DNA of 64,000 nucleotides from contig NZ_BAAAZF010000001.1 in assembly GCF_039536765.1 (NCBI RefSeq), forward strand, positions 496,001 through 560,000. Direction: 5' to 3'. This DNA comes from Parerythrobacter jejuensis. Its GTDB lineage: Bacteria; Pseudomonadota; Alphaproteobacteria; Sphingomonadales; Sphingomonadaceae. A program made the translations under genes and the position numbers. Under the pieces are notes generated by a model. That model searched no databases and had not been told where the DNA came from. It saw only the letters and a program-made list of their open reading frames with translations. Below, piece by piece: positions 46,939 through 56,013 of the stretch; the stretch's first letter is position 1, and every line of letters starts with the position of its first letter.

Positions 46939-47853
46939 ATGGCCCAAGGTACACATGATTTCGCGCCCGACCCGCGTAACGAAAACGTCCTCATCAATAT
47001 CAATGGTGATCTTATCCCGCGTCCCGAAGCGACGATCTCGGTATTCGACAGTGGATTTATGCTGGGAGACGGGGTTTGGGAGGGTTTGCGGGTCCACAAG
47101 GGGCGCATCGCCTTTCTGAACGCACACCTCGACCGGCTGTTCGAGGGTGCCAAGGCGATCGCAATGGATGCCGGGCTTACCCGCGACGAGCTGACTGCGC
47201 GTCTGGATGCCACCATCGACGCGAATGGAATGCGTGATGCCGAAGGGGTCCATATCCGCCTGATGGTGACGCGAGGTATCCGCTCGACCCCGTATCAGGA
47301 TCCGCGGGTGGTGATTTCCCCGGCCACCATCGTCATTATTCCGGAATACAAGGCGCCTTTGCCCGCGACCATCGAAACGGGCATTCGGCTATTCACCGTC
47401 CATGTCCGGCGCGGCGATCCTGCGGTGCAGGACCAGAAGCTTAATTCACATTCCAAACTGAATTGCATTACGGCCTGCATCCAGGCGACACAGGCCGGGG
47501 CCGACGAGGCACTGATGCTCGACCCGCATGGGTTTGTTGCGACTTGCAATTCGACCCATTTCTTCATCGTACGCAAGGGAGAGGTGTGGACCTCGAGCGG
47601 CGACTATTGCCTCGGTGGGATCACCCGCTCGAACGTGATCCAGGTGTGCAAGGAAGAAGGCATCCCGGTATTCGAAAAGAACTTCTCGCTCACCGATGTC
47701 TATGGTGCTGACGAGGCATTCGTGACCGGCACCTTTGCCGGAGTCGTCCCGGTGACAGAGGTAGATGGCCGGTTCCTGACCGAGGGCAGGGGGCCAATGG
47801 TCGAGCGCCTACAGGGCCTGTACAAGGCTCTGGTGGAGCGCGATGTTGCATGA
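46939..47853 (+). CDS. Class IV PLP aminotransferase (branched-chain/D-amino acid type)
   Basis: 304 residues from ATG 46939; an upstream TTG in frame is less likely. Fold type IV motifs are SGFMLGDGVWEGLRV, the PLP lysine Lys173 in LNSHSKLNCI, DEALMLDPHGFVATCNSTHF and GGITRSNVIQVCKEEGI. It moves amino groups between an amino acid and an oxo acid; the side (branched-chain, D-amino acid or aminodeoxychorismate-like) cannot be fixed. It overlaps the sulfotransferase-like gene by ATGA. Confidence 0.85.
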   Translation: MAQGTHDFAPDPRNENVLININGDLIPRPEATISVFDSGFMLGDGVWEGLRVHKGRIAFLNAHLDRLFEGAKAIAMDAGLTRDELTARLDATIDANGMRDAEGVHIRLMVTRGIRSTPYQDPRVVISPATIVIIPEYKAPLPATIETGIRLFTVHVRRGDPAVQDQKLNSHSKLNCITACIQATQAGADEALMLDPHGFVATCNSTHFFIVRKGEVWTSSGDYCLGGITRSNVIQVCKEEGIPVFEKNFSLTDVYGADEAFVTGTFAGVVPVTEVDGRFLTEGRGPMVERLQGLYKALVERDVA

Positions 47854-48578
47854 CGATCCGCATTGCCATGTGGAGCGGGCCGCGCAATCTGAGCACGGCC
47901 ATGATGCGAAGCTTCTCGAGCCGATCCGACACATTCGTCAGCGATGAGCCATTCTACGGTGCCTATCTGAAGGAAACCGGTGATCCGCAGCCGATGGCGC
48001 AAGCCATTATCGATGACATGGATTGTGACTGGCACAGCGTCGCGCGAACACTGGGAGGCACAGCCCCTGAGGCCAGCCCTGTCTGGTACCAGAAGCATAT
48101 GCCCCACCATATGGAAGGGCCGATCGACATTCTCGACCTGCCAGACATGCGCCACGCGTTTCTGATCCGCGATCCGGTGCGCGTCGCGGCCAGCTATGCG
48201 AACAAGCGAACAGCCATCAATGCAGACCACCTCGGCACAGTCCGTCAACGCCGCTATTTTGAACAGATTTGCGATCGCGACGGAGCCGCACCTCCGGTCG
48301 TCGACAGCGCCGCGATCCTCGCTGACCCCGCAACAATACTGGGGCGTCTGTGCGAAGCACTTGGAATTGCGTGGGATAGCGCGATGCTGGGCTGGGCCAA
48401 GGGGCCACATCCGCAAGACGGAATCTGGCAATCGCATTGGTACGATAAGGTGAACGCATCGACCGGCTTCGGCAGCCCGCCCGGGCCACTTCCTGTACTA
48501 AGCGAGCAATACCAGAAGGTCGCCGATGCATGCCGCGAAGACTACGAAGCGTTGCGCGTTCACGCCATCACGGCGTAG
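47850..48578 (+). CDS. Sulfotransferase-like P-loop protein
   Basis: A 242-residue protein with a sulfotransferase-type N-terminus: the 5'-phosphosulfate loop is MWSGPRNLSTAMMRSF, and the 3'-phosphate region is HAFLIRDPVRVAASY. No membrane segment or signal is seen. It starts within the stop codon of the aminotransferase gene, so the two products are made together. Plants have a single protein joining these two domains, from memory. The true reaction is unknown. Confidence 0.8.
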   Translation: MTIRIAMWSGPRNLSTAMMRSFSSRSDTFVSDEPFYGAYLKETGDPQPMAQAIIDDMDCDWHSVARTLGGTAPEASPVWYQKHMPHHMEGPIDILDLPDMRHAFLIRDPVRVAASYANKRTAINADHLGTVRQRRYFEQICDRDGAAPPVVDSAAILADPATILGRLCEALGIAWDSAMLGWAKGPHPQDGIWQSHWYDKVNASTGFGSPPGPLPVLSEQYQKVADACREDYEALRVHAITA

Positions 48579-48670
48579 CGGCGACTCGTTCTGCCACGCG
48601 CAGCATTCTGTTCGTCGATAAACCTGCGCCGGTCATTGGCGTTTCATCTTCGCGGTGACAGAAAGCCGGG

Positions 48671-49690
48671 ATGATCATGAAACGCTTCGCACTTGCAATT
48701 GCCGCGCTCGCACTTGCCACGCCCACCGCGCCTGCCATCGCGCAGGACATGCCCTTCGACGCCTATGTCCAACTGCTGATCGCCAAGGCAAGGGCCCAGG
48801 GCGTAAGCGAGGGTACAATCCGTCGAATGACCGAGGGGCTGACGCCGAACCAGCGCGTGATCAGTCTTGATCGCGGGCAACCCGGCCGGCCAACGCGAAC
48901 CGGCTATCCTGCCATGCGCCCCTATCTCAATACCCATGTGAACCCGATCCGGATCCGGCGAGGGCAAGAGATGTATCGCGCCACTCGTGGGCTGCACGCC
49001 CGGATTTCGCGCGACTACGGCGTTCCGGCAGAGATCCTGATGGCGATCTGGGGGCATGAAACCAATTACGGCACAATCAAGGGCAATTTCGACCTGTCCC
49101 GCTCGCTTGCCACATTGGCTTGGGAAGGACGCAGGCGTGACCTGTTCGAAGGCGAATTCCTGGCCCTGCTCAAAGTGGCCGACAAAGGTTACTCGCGCTC
49201 GGAACTGGTGGGTAGCTGGGCCGGTGCCTTCGGCAATCCGCAATTTCTGCCGAGCGTCTATCTGAGGCTGGCGACGGATGGTGATGGCGATGGGCGTGCC
49301 GACATTTTCAACAATCGTGCCGACACGCTCGCCTCGATCGCGCGCTATTTCCAGGATTCGGGATGGCGTAGTGGCCAGCCATGGGGTGTTCGCGCCCGTA
49401 TTCCCAGCGGATTCAACGTCGATGCCTACAAAACCAAGCTGAAGGCGCCCGTCTGCTCGCGCGTGCATGAGCGGCACAGCGAATGGAAAACCGTGCGCGA
49501 ATGGCGCGAATTGGGCGTTCAACCCCAGCGTTTCCTGGCCGATGATGTGCTGGTTTCGCTGTTCCAACCGGACGGGCCGGGCACTTCTGCGTGGCTCTTA
49601 ACCTCAAATTATCGAGTTATCCTCGAATATAACTGCTCGAATTACTACGCGATGAGTGTGGGGTTACTAGCAGATGAGATTGCCCAGTGA
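48671..49690 (+). CDS. Lytic murein transglycosylase, MltB family
   Basis: 339 residues with a signal peptide (FALAIAALALATPTAPAIA) and no lipobox. The catalytic glutamate is Glu130 in IWGHETNYG; SWAGAFGNPQFLPSVY and DGDGRADIFNNRADTLASIA are the MltB/SLT_2 blocks. It cleaves glycan strands to 1,6-anhydro ends. The start may be 48671 or 48677. It overlaps the RlpA-like gene by 17 bases, beginning a cell-wall gene run. Confidence 0.92.
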   Translation: MIMKRFALAIAALALATPTAPAIAQDMPFDAYVQLLIAKARAQGVSEGTIRRMTEGLTPNQRVISLDRGQPGRPTRTGYPAMRPYLNTHVNPIRIRRGQEMYRATRGLHARISRDYGVPAEILMAIWGHETNYGTIKGNFDLSRSLATLAWEGRRRDLFEGEFLALLKVADKGYSRSELVGSWAGAFGNPQFLPSVYLRLATDGDGDGRADIFNNRADTLASIARYFQDSGWRSGQPWGVRARIPSGFNVDAYKTKLKAPVCSRVHERHSEWKTVREWRELGVQPQRFLADDVLVSLFQPDGPGTSAWLLTSNYRVILEYNCSNYYAMSVGLLADEIAQ

Positions 49691-50885
49691 TGTTCGCAAG
49701 GTTGGCCTTGCCCTTGGCCTGAGTGCCGTTCTTTCCGCCTGTGTGGGCGGTGGCGGCGGCGACGCGCGTGATCTGGCCAGCACCGATTCGATAGACCGGT
49801 TGACCGCGGTAAACGGCCCGGAAGCGGACTATCCGCAGATCCTTGGCGAACCTTTCTCCGTCGATGGCCAGCTGTTCACACCAGCAGACACGCTGAGCTA
49901 CGATGCGGTTGGCTATGCCGCCGCTGACAGCGATGGCGGCACCAAAATCAGTGTGGCGCACAAGACTCTGCCAGTCCCGAGCTATGTCGAAATAACGTCA
50001 CTTGATTCGGGCAAGACAGTCCTGGCCCGTGTTGAACGTCGCGGCCCGATGACAGCGTCGCGTCTGGTTTCTCTTTCGCCGGGCGCGCAAGCGCAGCTGG
50101 GCGTACGTGACGGAACCCCCGTTCGCGTCCGCCGGGTTAATCCCCCTGAGTTCGAACGCGCCGAACTGCGGGCAGGGCGCGCAGGGCCACAACGACTGGA
50201 AACGCCGTCGTCGCTCCTTGCTGTGCTGAAGAAGAAACTTCCAGCCATGGGTTCTGCGAGCCTGGCGGATCCCAAAGCGAGCCAGATCGCACGTACGGCG
50301 GCGCTTCCGTCAACCCGTGTCGCGCCTTCCACCGCTGCCCGGGCACCTGAACTTCCTGCTGTGGCGGCCAGAACGCCGGCATCGGTGGAGAAGAGCTTTG
50401 ATCGCACCTTTCCTGCGGCTCGCAAGGTCAATGGGGCCTATCCGCTTCCGCCGATGAACACAGGTGCTCGCGCCGCCGCGCCTGTGCCGCCCGTATCGCG
50501 CCCCAAGCCACCGGTCAGCAAACCGCCAGTCGTTGTTGCCCGCGCTCCGGAAGCGACCAGCTATTCCATGCCTGGCGTACGCACCGCTGCTGCCAGGCCC
50601 GCAGCACCGGTGGCAAGGCCTGAGCCGGCCGTGGCTAGAGCGCCAGCTCGGCCTGCGCCAGTGCGCGCTACCGCAGACGGCAGATTTGTCGTCCAGGCAG
50701 CAGCCCTGTCGAACAAAGCCAGGGCGGAGAACCTCGCGAGCAAGATCGACGGTTTCGTGACCTCCTCGGGTCGCTATTACCGCGTCCGAACCGGCCCCTA
50801 TGCAACCCGTGGACAGGCCGAAGCAGCGCTCGCCAAGGTGCGTGCTGCCGGTTATAGCGACGCACGCGTCTTTTCAGCAGGGTAG
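49674..50885 (+). CDS. RlpA-like SPOR-domain lipoprotein with degenerate catalytic site
   Basis: 403 residues. A lipoprotein signal (LSACVGGGGG) is followed by a DPBB domain at about 75-155, an Ala/Pro-rich linker, and a C-terminal SPOR domain (325-403; FVVQAAALSNKARAENLASK) that would bind denuded septal glycans. In the DPBB domain HKTLP is kept, but the usual NDRGP reads VERRGP and RIIDLS reads RLVSLS; the SGE motif is lost as well. The acidic residues needed by Pseudomonas RlpA are thus missing, so it is probably a binding protein and not an enzyme. Confidence 0.82.
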   Translation: MRLPSDVRKVGLALGLSAVLSACVGGGGGDARDLASTDSIDRLTAVNGPEADYPQILGEPFSVDGQLFTPADTLSYDAVGYAAADSDGGTKISVAHKTLPVPSYVEITSLDSGKTVLARVERRGPMTASRLVSLSPGAQAQLGVRDGTPVRVRRVNPPEFERAELRAGRAGPQRLETPSSLLAVLKKKLPAMGSASLADPKASQIARTAALPSTRVAPSTAARAPELPAVAARTPASVEKSFDRTFPAARKVNGAYPLPPMNTGARAAAPVPPVSRPKPPVSKPPVVVARAPEATSYSMPGVRTAAARPAAPVARPEPAVARAPARPAPVRATADGRFVVQAAALSNKARAENLASKIDGFVTSSGRYYRVRTGPYATRGQAEAALAKVRAAGYSDARVFSAG

Positions 50886-50896
50886 TCTTGCCGGTT

Positions 50897-50916
50897 CTCC
50901 TGCCGGCAGGCAGGAG
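50897..50916 (+). promoter_or_regulatory. Hairpin enclosing the ribosome binding site of the carboxypeptidase gene
   Basis: CTCCTGCC and GGCAGGAG form a perfect 8-bp stem with the four-base loop GGCA. The 3' arm contains the GGAG that serves the GTG start at 50922. The hairpin begins 11 bases after the rlpA-like stop codon, so ribosomes ending there could open it. Translational control is inferred. Confidence 0.5.
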
Positions 50917-50921
50917 CAAGG

Positions 50922-52088
50922 GTGAGAGTTTCGACAGCGATATTGGCCGCTTGTGCGGCGGTGGCACTGCTCGCAGCGCCTGTTGGCGCTCAGGGCCAGA
51001 ACCTGCCGCAGCAAGGGCCGCCTGCACAAGACATCCCGATTGTGCTGCTGGTTGACATGTCGAGTGGGCAAACGCTGTTCGCCCGCGAGGAGAACCGCAG
51101 GTTCGTGCCTGCCTCGATCACCAAGGTGATGACGGCTTTTACCGCCTTTGAACTGATGGAAGAGGGCGTTCTTACACCCGATCAGGTCTTCACTTTCAAC
51201 GAAGCTGCTGCGGAAGAATGGTATCGCACGGGCTCGACAATGTTTCTGGAGGCAGGGCAAGAAGTCAGTGTTTCAGATCTGCTGATGGCGATCACCACAG
51301 TGTCGGCGAATGACGGCTCGATTGTTCTGGCAGAAGGAGCCCTCGGGTCGGTGCCGGAATGGGTTGCACGCATGAACGCGAATGCGCGTAGTCTCAATCT
51401 GCAAAACTCCTTTTTCGGAACTCCCAATGGCTGGCCTGACGCCGGGCGGACATTTACCACTGCGCGCGATCTGGTGACGCTGGGCCAAGCCCTTGTATTG
51501 CGGCATCCGGATCGGTTTGCCCGGTATTTCGGGCATCGCGGGCTGCGCACAAATGGATATGCGCAAGACAATCACGATCCGATCTCGGGAATTGTCGAGG
51601 GTGCCGACGGTATCAAGACCGGCTTTACCAATCAGGCAGGTTTCGGCTTTCTCGGGACTGCCAAGAGGGGTGATCGCCGCCTGATGATGGTTCTGGCCGG
51701 GGCCGGAGAGGAACCGGAGCGCGATGCCGCCGCGCGCGCGCTTGTCGAATGGGGTTTCTCCGCTTTCGACAGCACCCAGCTCTTTGCCGGTGGTGCCCGC
51801 GTGGGGTCTGTGCGCGTCCAGGACGGTTCGTCGAGCACGGTGCCCGTGCTCGCTTCTGCGCCGATATTGTTCGCAGTTCCGAAGGGAGAGCAGGCCTCAT
51901 TGTCGCTCGCCATTACCTATGACGGGCCCTTGCAAGCACCCATAGCCGCCGGAGAGACCGTGGCCCGGCTGGAAATCTCGGTCGAAGGCATGGCGTCCAG
52001 CTCTGTCCCCCTGGTCGCTGCGCAGGATGTTCCGCAGGCCGGATTTCTTGACCGCATCGGCAATGCCTTTGGGCGGTTGTTGCCATGA
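50922..52088 (+). CDS. dacA: D-alanyl-D-alanine carboxypeptidase (PBP5/DacA type)
   Basis: 388 residues starting with GTG and a signal peptide (ILAACAAVALLAAPVGAQ). Active-site motifs are Ser65-Ile-Thr-Lys68 (PASITKVM), Ser128-Ala-Asn130 and the KTG triad in GADGIKTGFTN, followed by the beta-rich PBP5 C-terminal domain and an amphipathic end (FLDRIGNAFGRLL) for membrane attachment. It trims pentapeptides to tetrapeptides. It overlaps tmk by ATGA. Confidence 0.93.
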   Translation: MRVSTAILAACAAVALLAAPVGAQGQNLPQQGPPAQDIPIVLLVDMSSGQTLFAREENRRFVPASITKVMTAFTAFELMEEGVLTPDQVFTFNEAAAEEWYRTGSTMFLEAGQEVSVSDLLMAITTVSANDGSIVLAEGALGSVPEWVARMNANARSLNLQNSFFGTPNGWPDAGRTFTTARDLVTLGQALVLRHPDRFARYFGHRGLRTNGYAQDNHDPISGIVEGADGIKTGFTNQAGFGFLGTAKRGDRRLMMVLAGAGEEPERDAAARALVEWGFSAFDSTQLFAGGARVGSVRVQDGSSSTVPVLASAPILFAVPKGEQASLSLAITYDGPLQAPIAAGETVARLEISVEGMASSSVPLVAAQDVPQAGFLDRIGNAFGRLLP

Positions 52089-52726
52089 GCGCGGGACGCT
52101 TCATTGCGCTGGAGGGAGGAGAAGGGACGGGCAAGTCGACCCAGGCCAGACTGCTGGGCGAAGCTCTTCGCCAACGCGGCCTTGAAGCTGTTGTAACGCG
52201 CGAACCTGGCGGCACCGAAGGTGCGGAGGCCATTCGCCAGCTTTTGCTCCAACCTCCGGGGGAAGGGTGGGGCCCGCGTGCCGAAGCCCTGCTTTTCGCC
52301 GCTGCGCGCTCCGATCATGTTGAAAAACTCATTCGTCCCGCGCTCAAGCGTGGTGCCTGGGTGATCTGCGATCGCTTCGTGGATTCCAGTCGCGCGTATC
52401 AGGGCGGGGCGGGCGCGTTGGGTGATGACGCCATCGTTGCGCTCCATTCTGTTGGCAGCGAGGGGCTGCGTCCGGATCTGACTGTGCTGATCGAGGTAGT
52501 CCCCGAAACAGTGGCGTCGCGATTGACCGCACGCGACGGAGGCGAATCCGACGCGATTGGCGGACGCAGTGCAGACTATCACGCCTCGGTGGCACGATCA
52601 TTCCGGCATTTGGCCGAGCGTGATCCGGCCGGTTTTGTGCAGATCGACGGCAACGGATCGGCAGAGCAAGTTCACCAGCGGATTCTGTCTGCCATCGACA
52701 CTTTGACAGAGAAAGGCACAGACTGA
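52085..52726 (+). CDS. tmk: Thymidylate kinase
   Basis: 213 residues. The P-loop is ALEGGEGTGKSTQ at residues 8-20; VTREPGGTEGAEAIR is the DR/EPG dTMP region; VICDRFVDSSRAYQGG carries the DRF motif. It makes dTDP from dTMP. It begins in the dacA stop and ends in TGATG with holB, an order common in alphaproteobacteria (dacA-tmk-holB-metG-tatD). Confidence 0.95.
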   Translation: MSAGRFIALEGGEGTGKSTQARLLGEALRQRGLEAVVTREPGGTEGAEAIRQLLLQPPGEGWGPRAEALLFAAARSDHVEKLIRPALKRGAWVICDRFVDSSRAYQGGAGALGDDAIVALHSVGSEGLRPDLTVLIEVVPETVASRLTARDGGESDAIGGRSADYHASVARSFRHLAERDPAGFVQIDGNGSAEQVHQRILSAIDTLTEKGTD

Positions 52727-53685
52727 TGCTGCCGGGTCATGAGAATGCCTGGCGCGAATGGGATACGGCCCTGGCCGGACCACGTATGCATCACGGCTGG
52801 ATCCTGGCCGGACGATCCGGGTTGGGAAAGCACGACTTAGCCTTGGCCGCTGCGCGTAAACTGGTTGCCGAAGACGGCGTCGACCAGCCAGAAGGCGATC
52901 ACCCCGACATTATCGTTCTCTCGCGCGCACCCAAGGATGACAAAGAGGAACGCAAGCGGGCAGACGGTAAGCCGTTCGAGCGTAAGCGCAACATTTCGGT
53001 CGACCAAATCCGCGCGATGCAGCGCCGGCTGACAACTCGCCCGACATTGGGCAGCAAGCGCGCGATCATTATCGATCCGGCCGACGACCTGGAGAAAGGT
53101 GCGTCCAATGCGCTGCTCAAGAGCCTGGAAGAACCACCGGTCGGGACCTTCTTCCTGCTCGTCACCCATCGTCCGGCCAGATTGCTGCCGACCATCAGGT
53201 CGCGTTGCCGCATCGTCCGGTTTCCGACGCTCGACTCAGAGGAAATCAGCCGCTACCTCGCACAACACGCACCGGAATCCGCAAATGACAGCAGGCTTGC
53301 AGCAATCGCCGCTGCAGGAGGCTCTCCTGGCGCGGCATTGGCTTTCATCGAACAGGAACTGGCTCCCTTGGCCGCATTGATGCGGCAAATTCTGGGTGAG
53401 GGGGATGCCGATTTCGCGCTCAGAGGGCAGCTTGCCGGGGCTATTGGTGCCCGTCCGACACGCGAACGCATCCAGGCCATTTTCGACCTTGCGCGCGCGA
53501 TCCTTGCCGAGCAGATGGAGACCACTCCGATCGCCCAAATCGACAAATTGGCCGATGCCCATGCCGACATGGCGGCGCTGGCTGGCCAGGCGCCGACCTA
53601 CAATTTCGACCCTGGATTTCTCGCGATGGAAATAGGCAGCTTGCTAGCCTCGGCTGCGCCGCATAGGGAGCGCGCCAATGTCTGA
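52726..53685 (+). CDS. holB: DNA polymerase III subunit delta'
   Basis: 319 residues. The P-loop position reads AGRSGLGKHDLA, with the normal Ser/Thr after Lys replaced by His, as expected for a delta' that does not hydrolyse ATP. NALLKSLEEPPVGTFFLLV and THRPARLLPTIRSRC are clamp-loader motifs. The zinc module is not evident. It is part of the clamp loader. It overlaps metG by 8 bases. Confidence 0.92.
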   Translation: MLPGHENAWREWDTALAGPRMHHGWILAGRSGLGKHDLALAAARKLVAEDGVDQPEGDHPDIIVLSRAPKDDKEERKRADGKPFERKRNISVDQIRAMQRRLTTRPTLGSKRAIIIDPADDLEKGASNALLKSLEEPPVGTFFLLVTHRPARLLPTIRSRCRIVRFPTLDSEEISRYLAQHAPESANDSRLAAIAAAGGSPGAALAFIEQELAPLAALMRQILGEGDADFALRGQLAGAIGARPTRERIQAIFDLARAILAEQMETTPIAQIDKLADAHADMAALAGQAPTYNFDPGFLAMEIGSLLASAAPHRERANV

Positions 53686-55237
53686 ACCATATTATATCAC
53701 CACCGCGATCAGCTACCCCAATGGTCGCCCGCATATCGGCCACGCCTATGAAGCGATTGCGGCGGATGTAATCGCCCGCTTTCAGCGCCTTCAGGGGCGT
53801 GATGTTCGATTCCAGACCGGCACTGACGAACACGGGCTGAAGATGGCCCGCAAGGCCGAAGAGCAAGGCAAGACGCCGCGCGAACTGGCCGACGAGATGT
53901 CGGGATACTTTCAGGCAATGTGCGACGGGCTGGACGTGTCCTATGACCGTTTCATCCGGACGGTCGACGCCGATCACCATGTTGCGAGCCAGGCAATCTG
54001 GAAAGCGATGGAGGCCAAGGGTGATCTCTATCTCGATCGCTACGAAGGCTGGTACTCGGTTCGCGACGAAGCCTATTATGACGAGAGCGAACTGACCGCA
54101 GGTGAGGGCGAGGAAAAGCTCTCTCCCCAAGGCACGCCGGTTGAATGGACAGTTGAAGAAAGCTGGTTCTTTCGCTTGTCGAAATATCAGGAGCCCCTGC
54201 TTGAATTGCTCAAGTCGCCCGGTTTCCTGGAGCCAGAAAGCCGCCGCAATGAAATGATCGCCTTCGTCGAAAGCGGGCTGCGCGATCTCTCTGTCAGCCG
54301 CACCAGTTTCGACTGGGGCGTTAAGGTGCCGGATAGCGATGGGCATGTGATGTATGTCTGGGTCGACGCACTCACCAATTACATCACCGGCCTTGGCTAT
54401 CCTGATGATACAGAGATGTGGCGCAAATTCTGGCCCGCGAGCCTGCATCTGATCGGTAAGGATATCGTCCGCTTTCATACGATTTACTGGCCAGCTTTTC
54501 TGATGAGCGCCGGCATCGCACTGCCCAAGCAAGTCTTTGGCCATGGCTTCCTGCTGAACCGGGGCCAGAAGGAATCAAAATCGCTCGGCAATGTGACTGA
54601 CCCGATGGAGCTGGCGGAGAGCTTCGGGGTCGATACGCTGCGCTATTTCCTGATGCGCGAAGTCGCATTCGGGCAGGATGGCAGCTATTCGCCCGAGGCA
54701 ATTGTGACCCGCACCAATGCGGAATTGGCCAATAGCTTCGGCAATCTGGCGCAGCGTACGCTCTCCATGATCCACAAGAACATGGACGGCAGATTAGAAG
54801 CGTTCGAAACCACTGAAGCTGACGAGGCGTTGCTCGCAACCGTGCGGTCGGCCTGTCACGAGGGGCTGCCACGCGAATTCGAGAAGCTCGCTTTCTCGAT
54901 CGGCATCGATGAGTGGATGAAAGCTGTCTATGCCTGCAACCAATACGTCGATGACCAGGCACCTTGGGGCCTCAAGAAAACCGATCCTGAGCGTATGAAG
55001 GCCGTTCTCCAGACGCTTTACCTCGCAATTCGTGACCTCGCGCTGGCAATCCAGCCTGTCACACCGACCAAGGCAGCTGCGGTACTGGATATGCTCGGCA
55101 TCCCCGCTGGCGAACGTCTGTATGCCGACTTGCCAGACAGGGGCTGGTTCGATGCGCTCGTGGCGAAGGGCCACGTCGTCGAGAAGCCAATGCCTGCCTT
55201 TCCGCGCTTGGAACTGCCGGAGGAAAGCAGCGACTGA
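53678..55237 (+). CDS. metG: Methionyl-tRNA synthetase
   Basis: 519 residues. HIGH is at 19-22 (GRPHIGHAYE); the KMSKS loop reads Lys-Glu-Ser-Lys-Ser (GQKESKSLGN). The connective peptide has no zinc knuckle cysteines, and no C-terminal tRNA-binding domain follows the anticodon-binding domain, giving a short type. It charges tRNA-Met. It overlaps holB and, by TGATG, tatD. Confidence 0.95.
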   Translation: MSEPYYITTAISYPNGRPHIGHAYEAIAADVIARFQRLQGRDVRFQTGTDEHGLKMARKAEEQGKTPRELADEMSGYFQAMCDGLDVSYDRFIRTVDADHHVASQAIWKAMEAKGDLYLDRYEGWYSVRDEAYYDESELTAGEGEEKLSPQGTPVEWTVEESWFFRLSKYQEPLLELLKSPGFLEPESRRNEMIAFVESGLRDLSVSRTSFDWGVKVPDSDGHVMYVWVDALTNYITGLGYPDDTEMWRKFWPASLHLIGKDIVRFHTIYWPAFLMSAGIALPKQVFGHGFLLNRGQKESKSLGNVTDPMELAESFGVDTLRYFLMREVAFGQDGSYSPEAIVTRTNAELANSFGNLAQRTLSMIHKNMDGRLEAFETTEADEALLATVRSACHEGLPREFEKLAFSIGIDEWMKAVYACNQYVDDQAPWGLKKTDPERMKAVLQTLYLAIRDLALAIQPVTPTKAAAVLDMLGIPAGERLYADLPDRGWFDALVAKGHVVEKPMPAFPRLELPEESSD

Positions 55238-56013
55238 TGCTGATCGATAGCCATTGCCACTTGCAATATAAGGGCCTGGTCGAAGACCAGCAGGCCGTGC
55301 TGGAACGGGCGAGGGCCGCCGGCGTGCAGGGCTTCCTCAACATTTCCACCCGCGAAAGCGAATGGGGCGATGTGGTCGCCACGGCGCAGCGGGAACCGGA
55401 CGTATGGGCAAGTGTGGGAATCCATCCCCACGAGGCTGATGCGCACGAAGATCTGGGCCGGGAAATCCTGCTGGAAGCTACCCGGCAGGACAAAGTCATC
55501 GCCATCGGCGAGACCGGGCTCGACTATTACTACGACAAGTCGGATCGCGAGGTGCAAAAGGCGCTCTTCCGCATGCATATCGGCGTTGCGCGCGAAACCG
55601 GCCTGCCGATCATCATTCACACCCGAGATGCCGAAGATGACACAGCGCAAATTCTTGCCGAAGAGATGGAGAAGGGTGCTTTCCCGGCATTGATCCACTG
55701 CTTTACGGCATCAGCCGAATTCGGGCGCAAGGTGCTCGATTTGGGACTGACCATATCGTTATCGGGCATTGTGACCTTCAAGAATGCCAAGGAATTGCAA
55801 GAGGTTGCCAAGACAGTCCCGGCAGACAAGCTGCTTGTCGAGACGGATAGTCCGTTCCTGGCACCCGTCCCGCATCGCGGAAAATCGTGCGAGCCCGCCT
55901 TTGTGCGCAACACCGCCGAATTTGTGGCCGATTTGCGCGGCGAGACCATCGAGCAGCTTGCTGCCAATACGACCCGCAATTTCCACGCATTGTTCACCCG
56001 GGCAAAAGCATGA
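55237..56013 (+). CDS. TatD family metal-dependent hydrolase
   Basis: A 258-residue TIM-barrel deoxyribonuclease-like protein. Metal ligands are seen in DSHCHLQ, the glutamate of AIGETGLDYYY, HTRDAED, IHCFTAS and VETDSPFLAPV. TatD proteins cut DNA 3'-5' and take part in repair of oxidised ends. It is joined to metG (TGATG) and to the MBL gene (ATGA). Confidence 0.93.
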   Translation: MLIDSHCHLQYKGLVEDQQAVLERARAAGVQGFLNISTRESEWGDVVATAQREPDVWASVGIHPHEADAHEDLGREILLEATRQDKVIAIGETGLDYYYDKSDREVQKALFRMHIGVARETGLPIIIHTRDAEDDTAQILAEEMEKGAFPALIHCFTASAEFGRKVLDLGLTISLSGIVTFKNAKELQEVAKTVPADKLLVETDSPFLAPVPHRGKSCEPAFVRNTAEFVADLRGETIEQLAANTTRNFHALFTRAKA

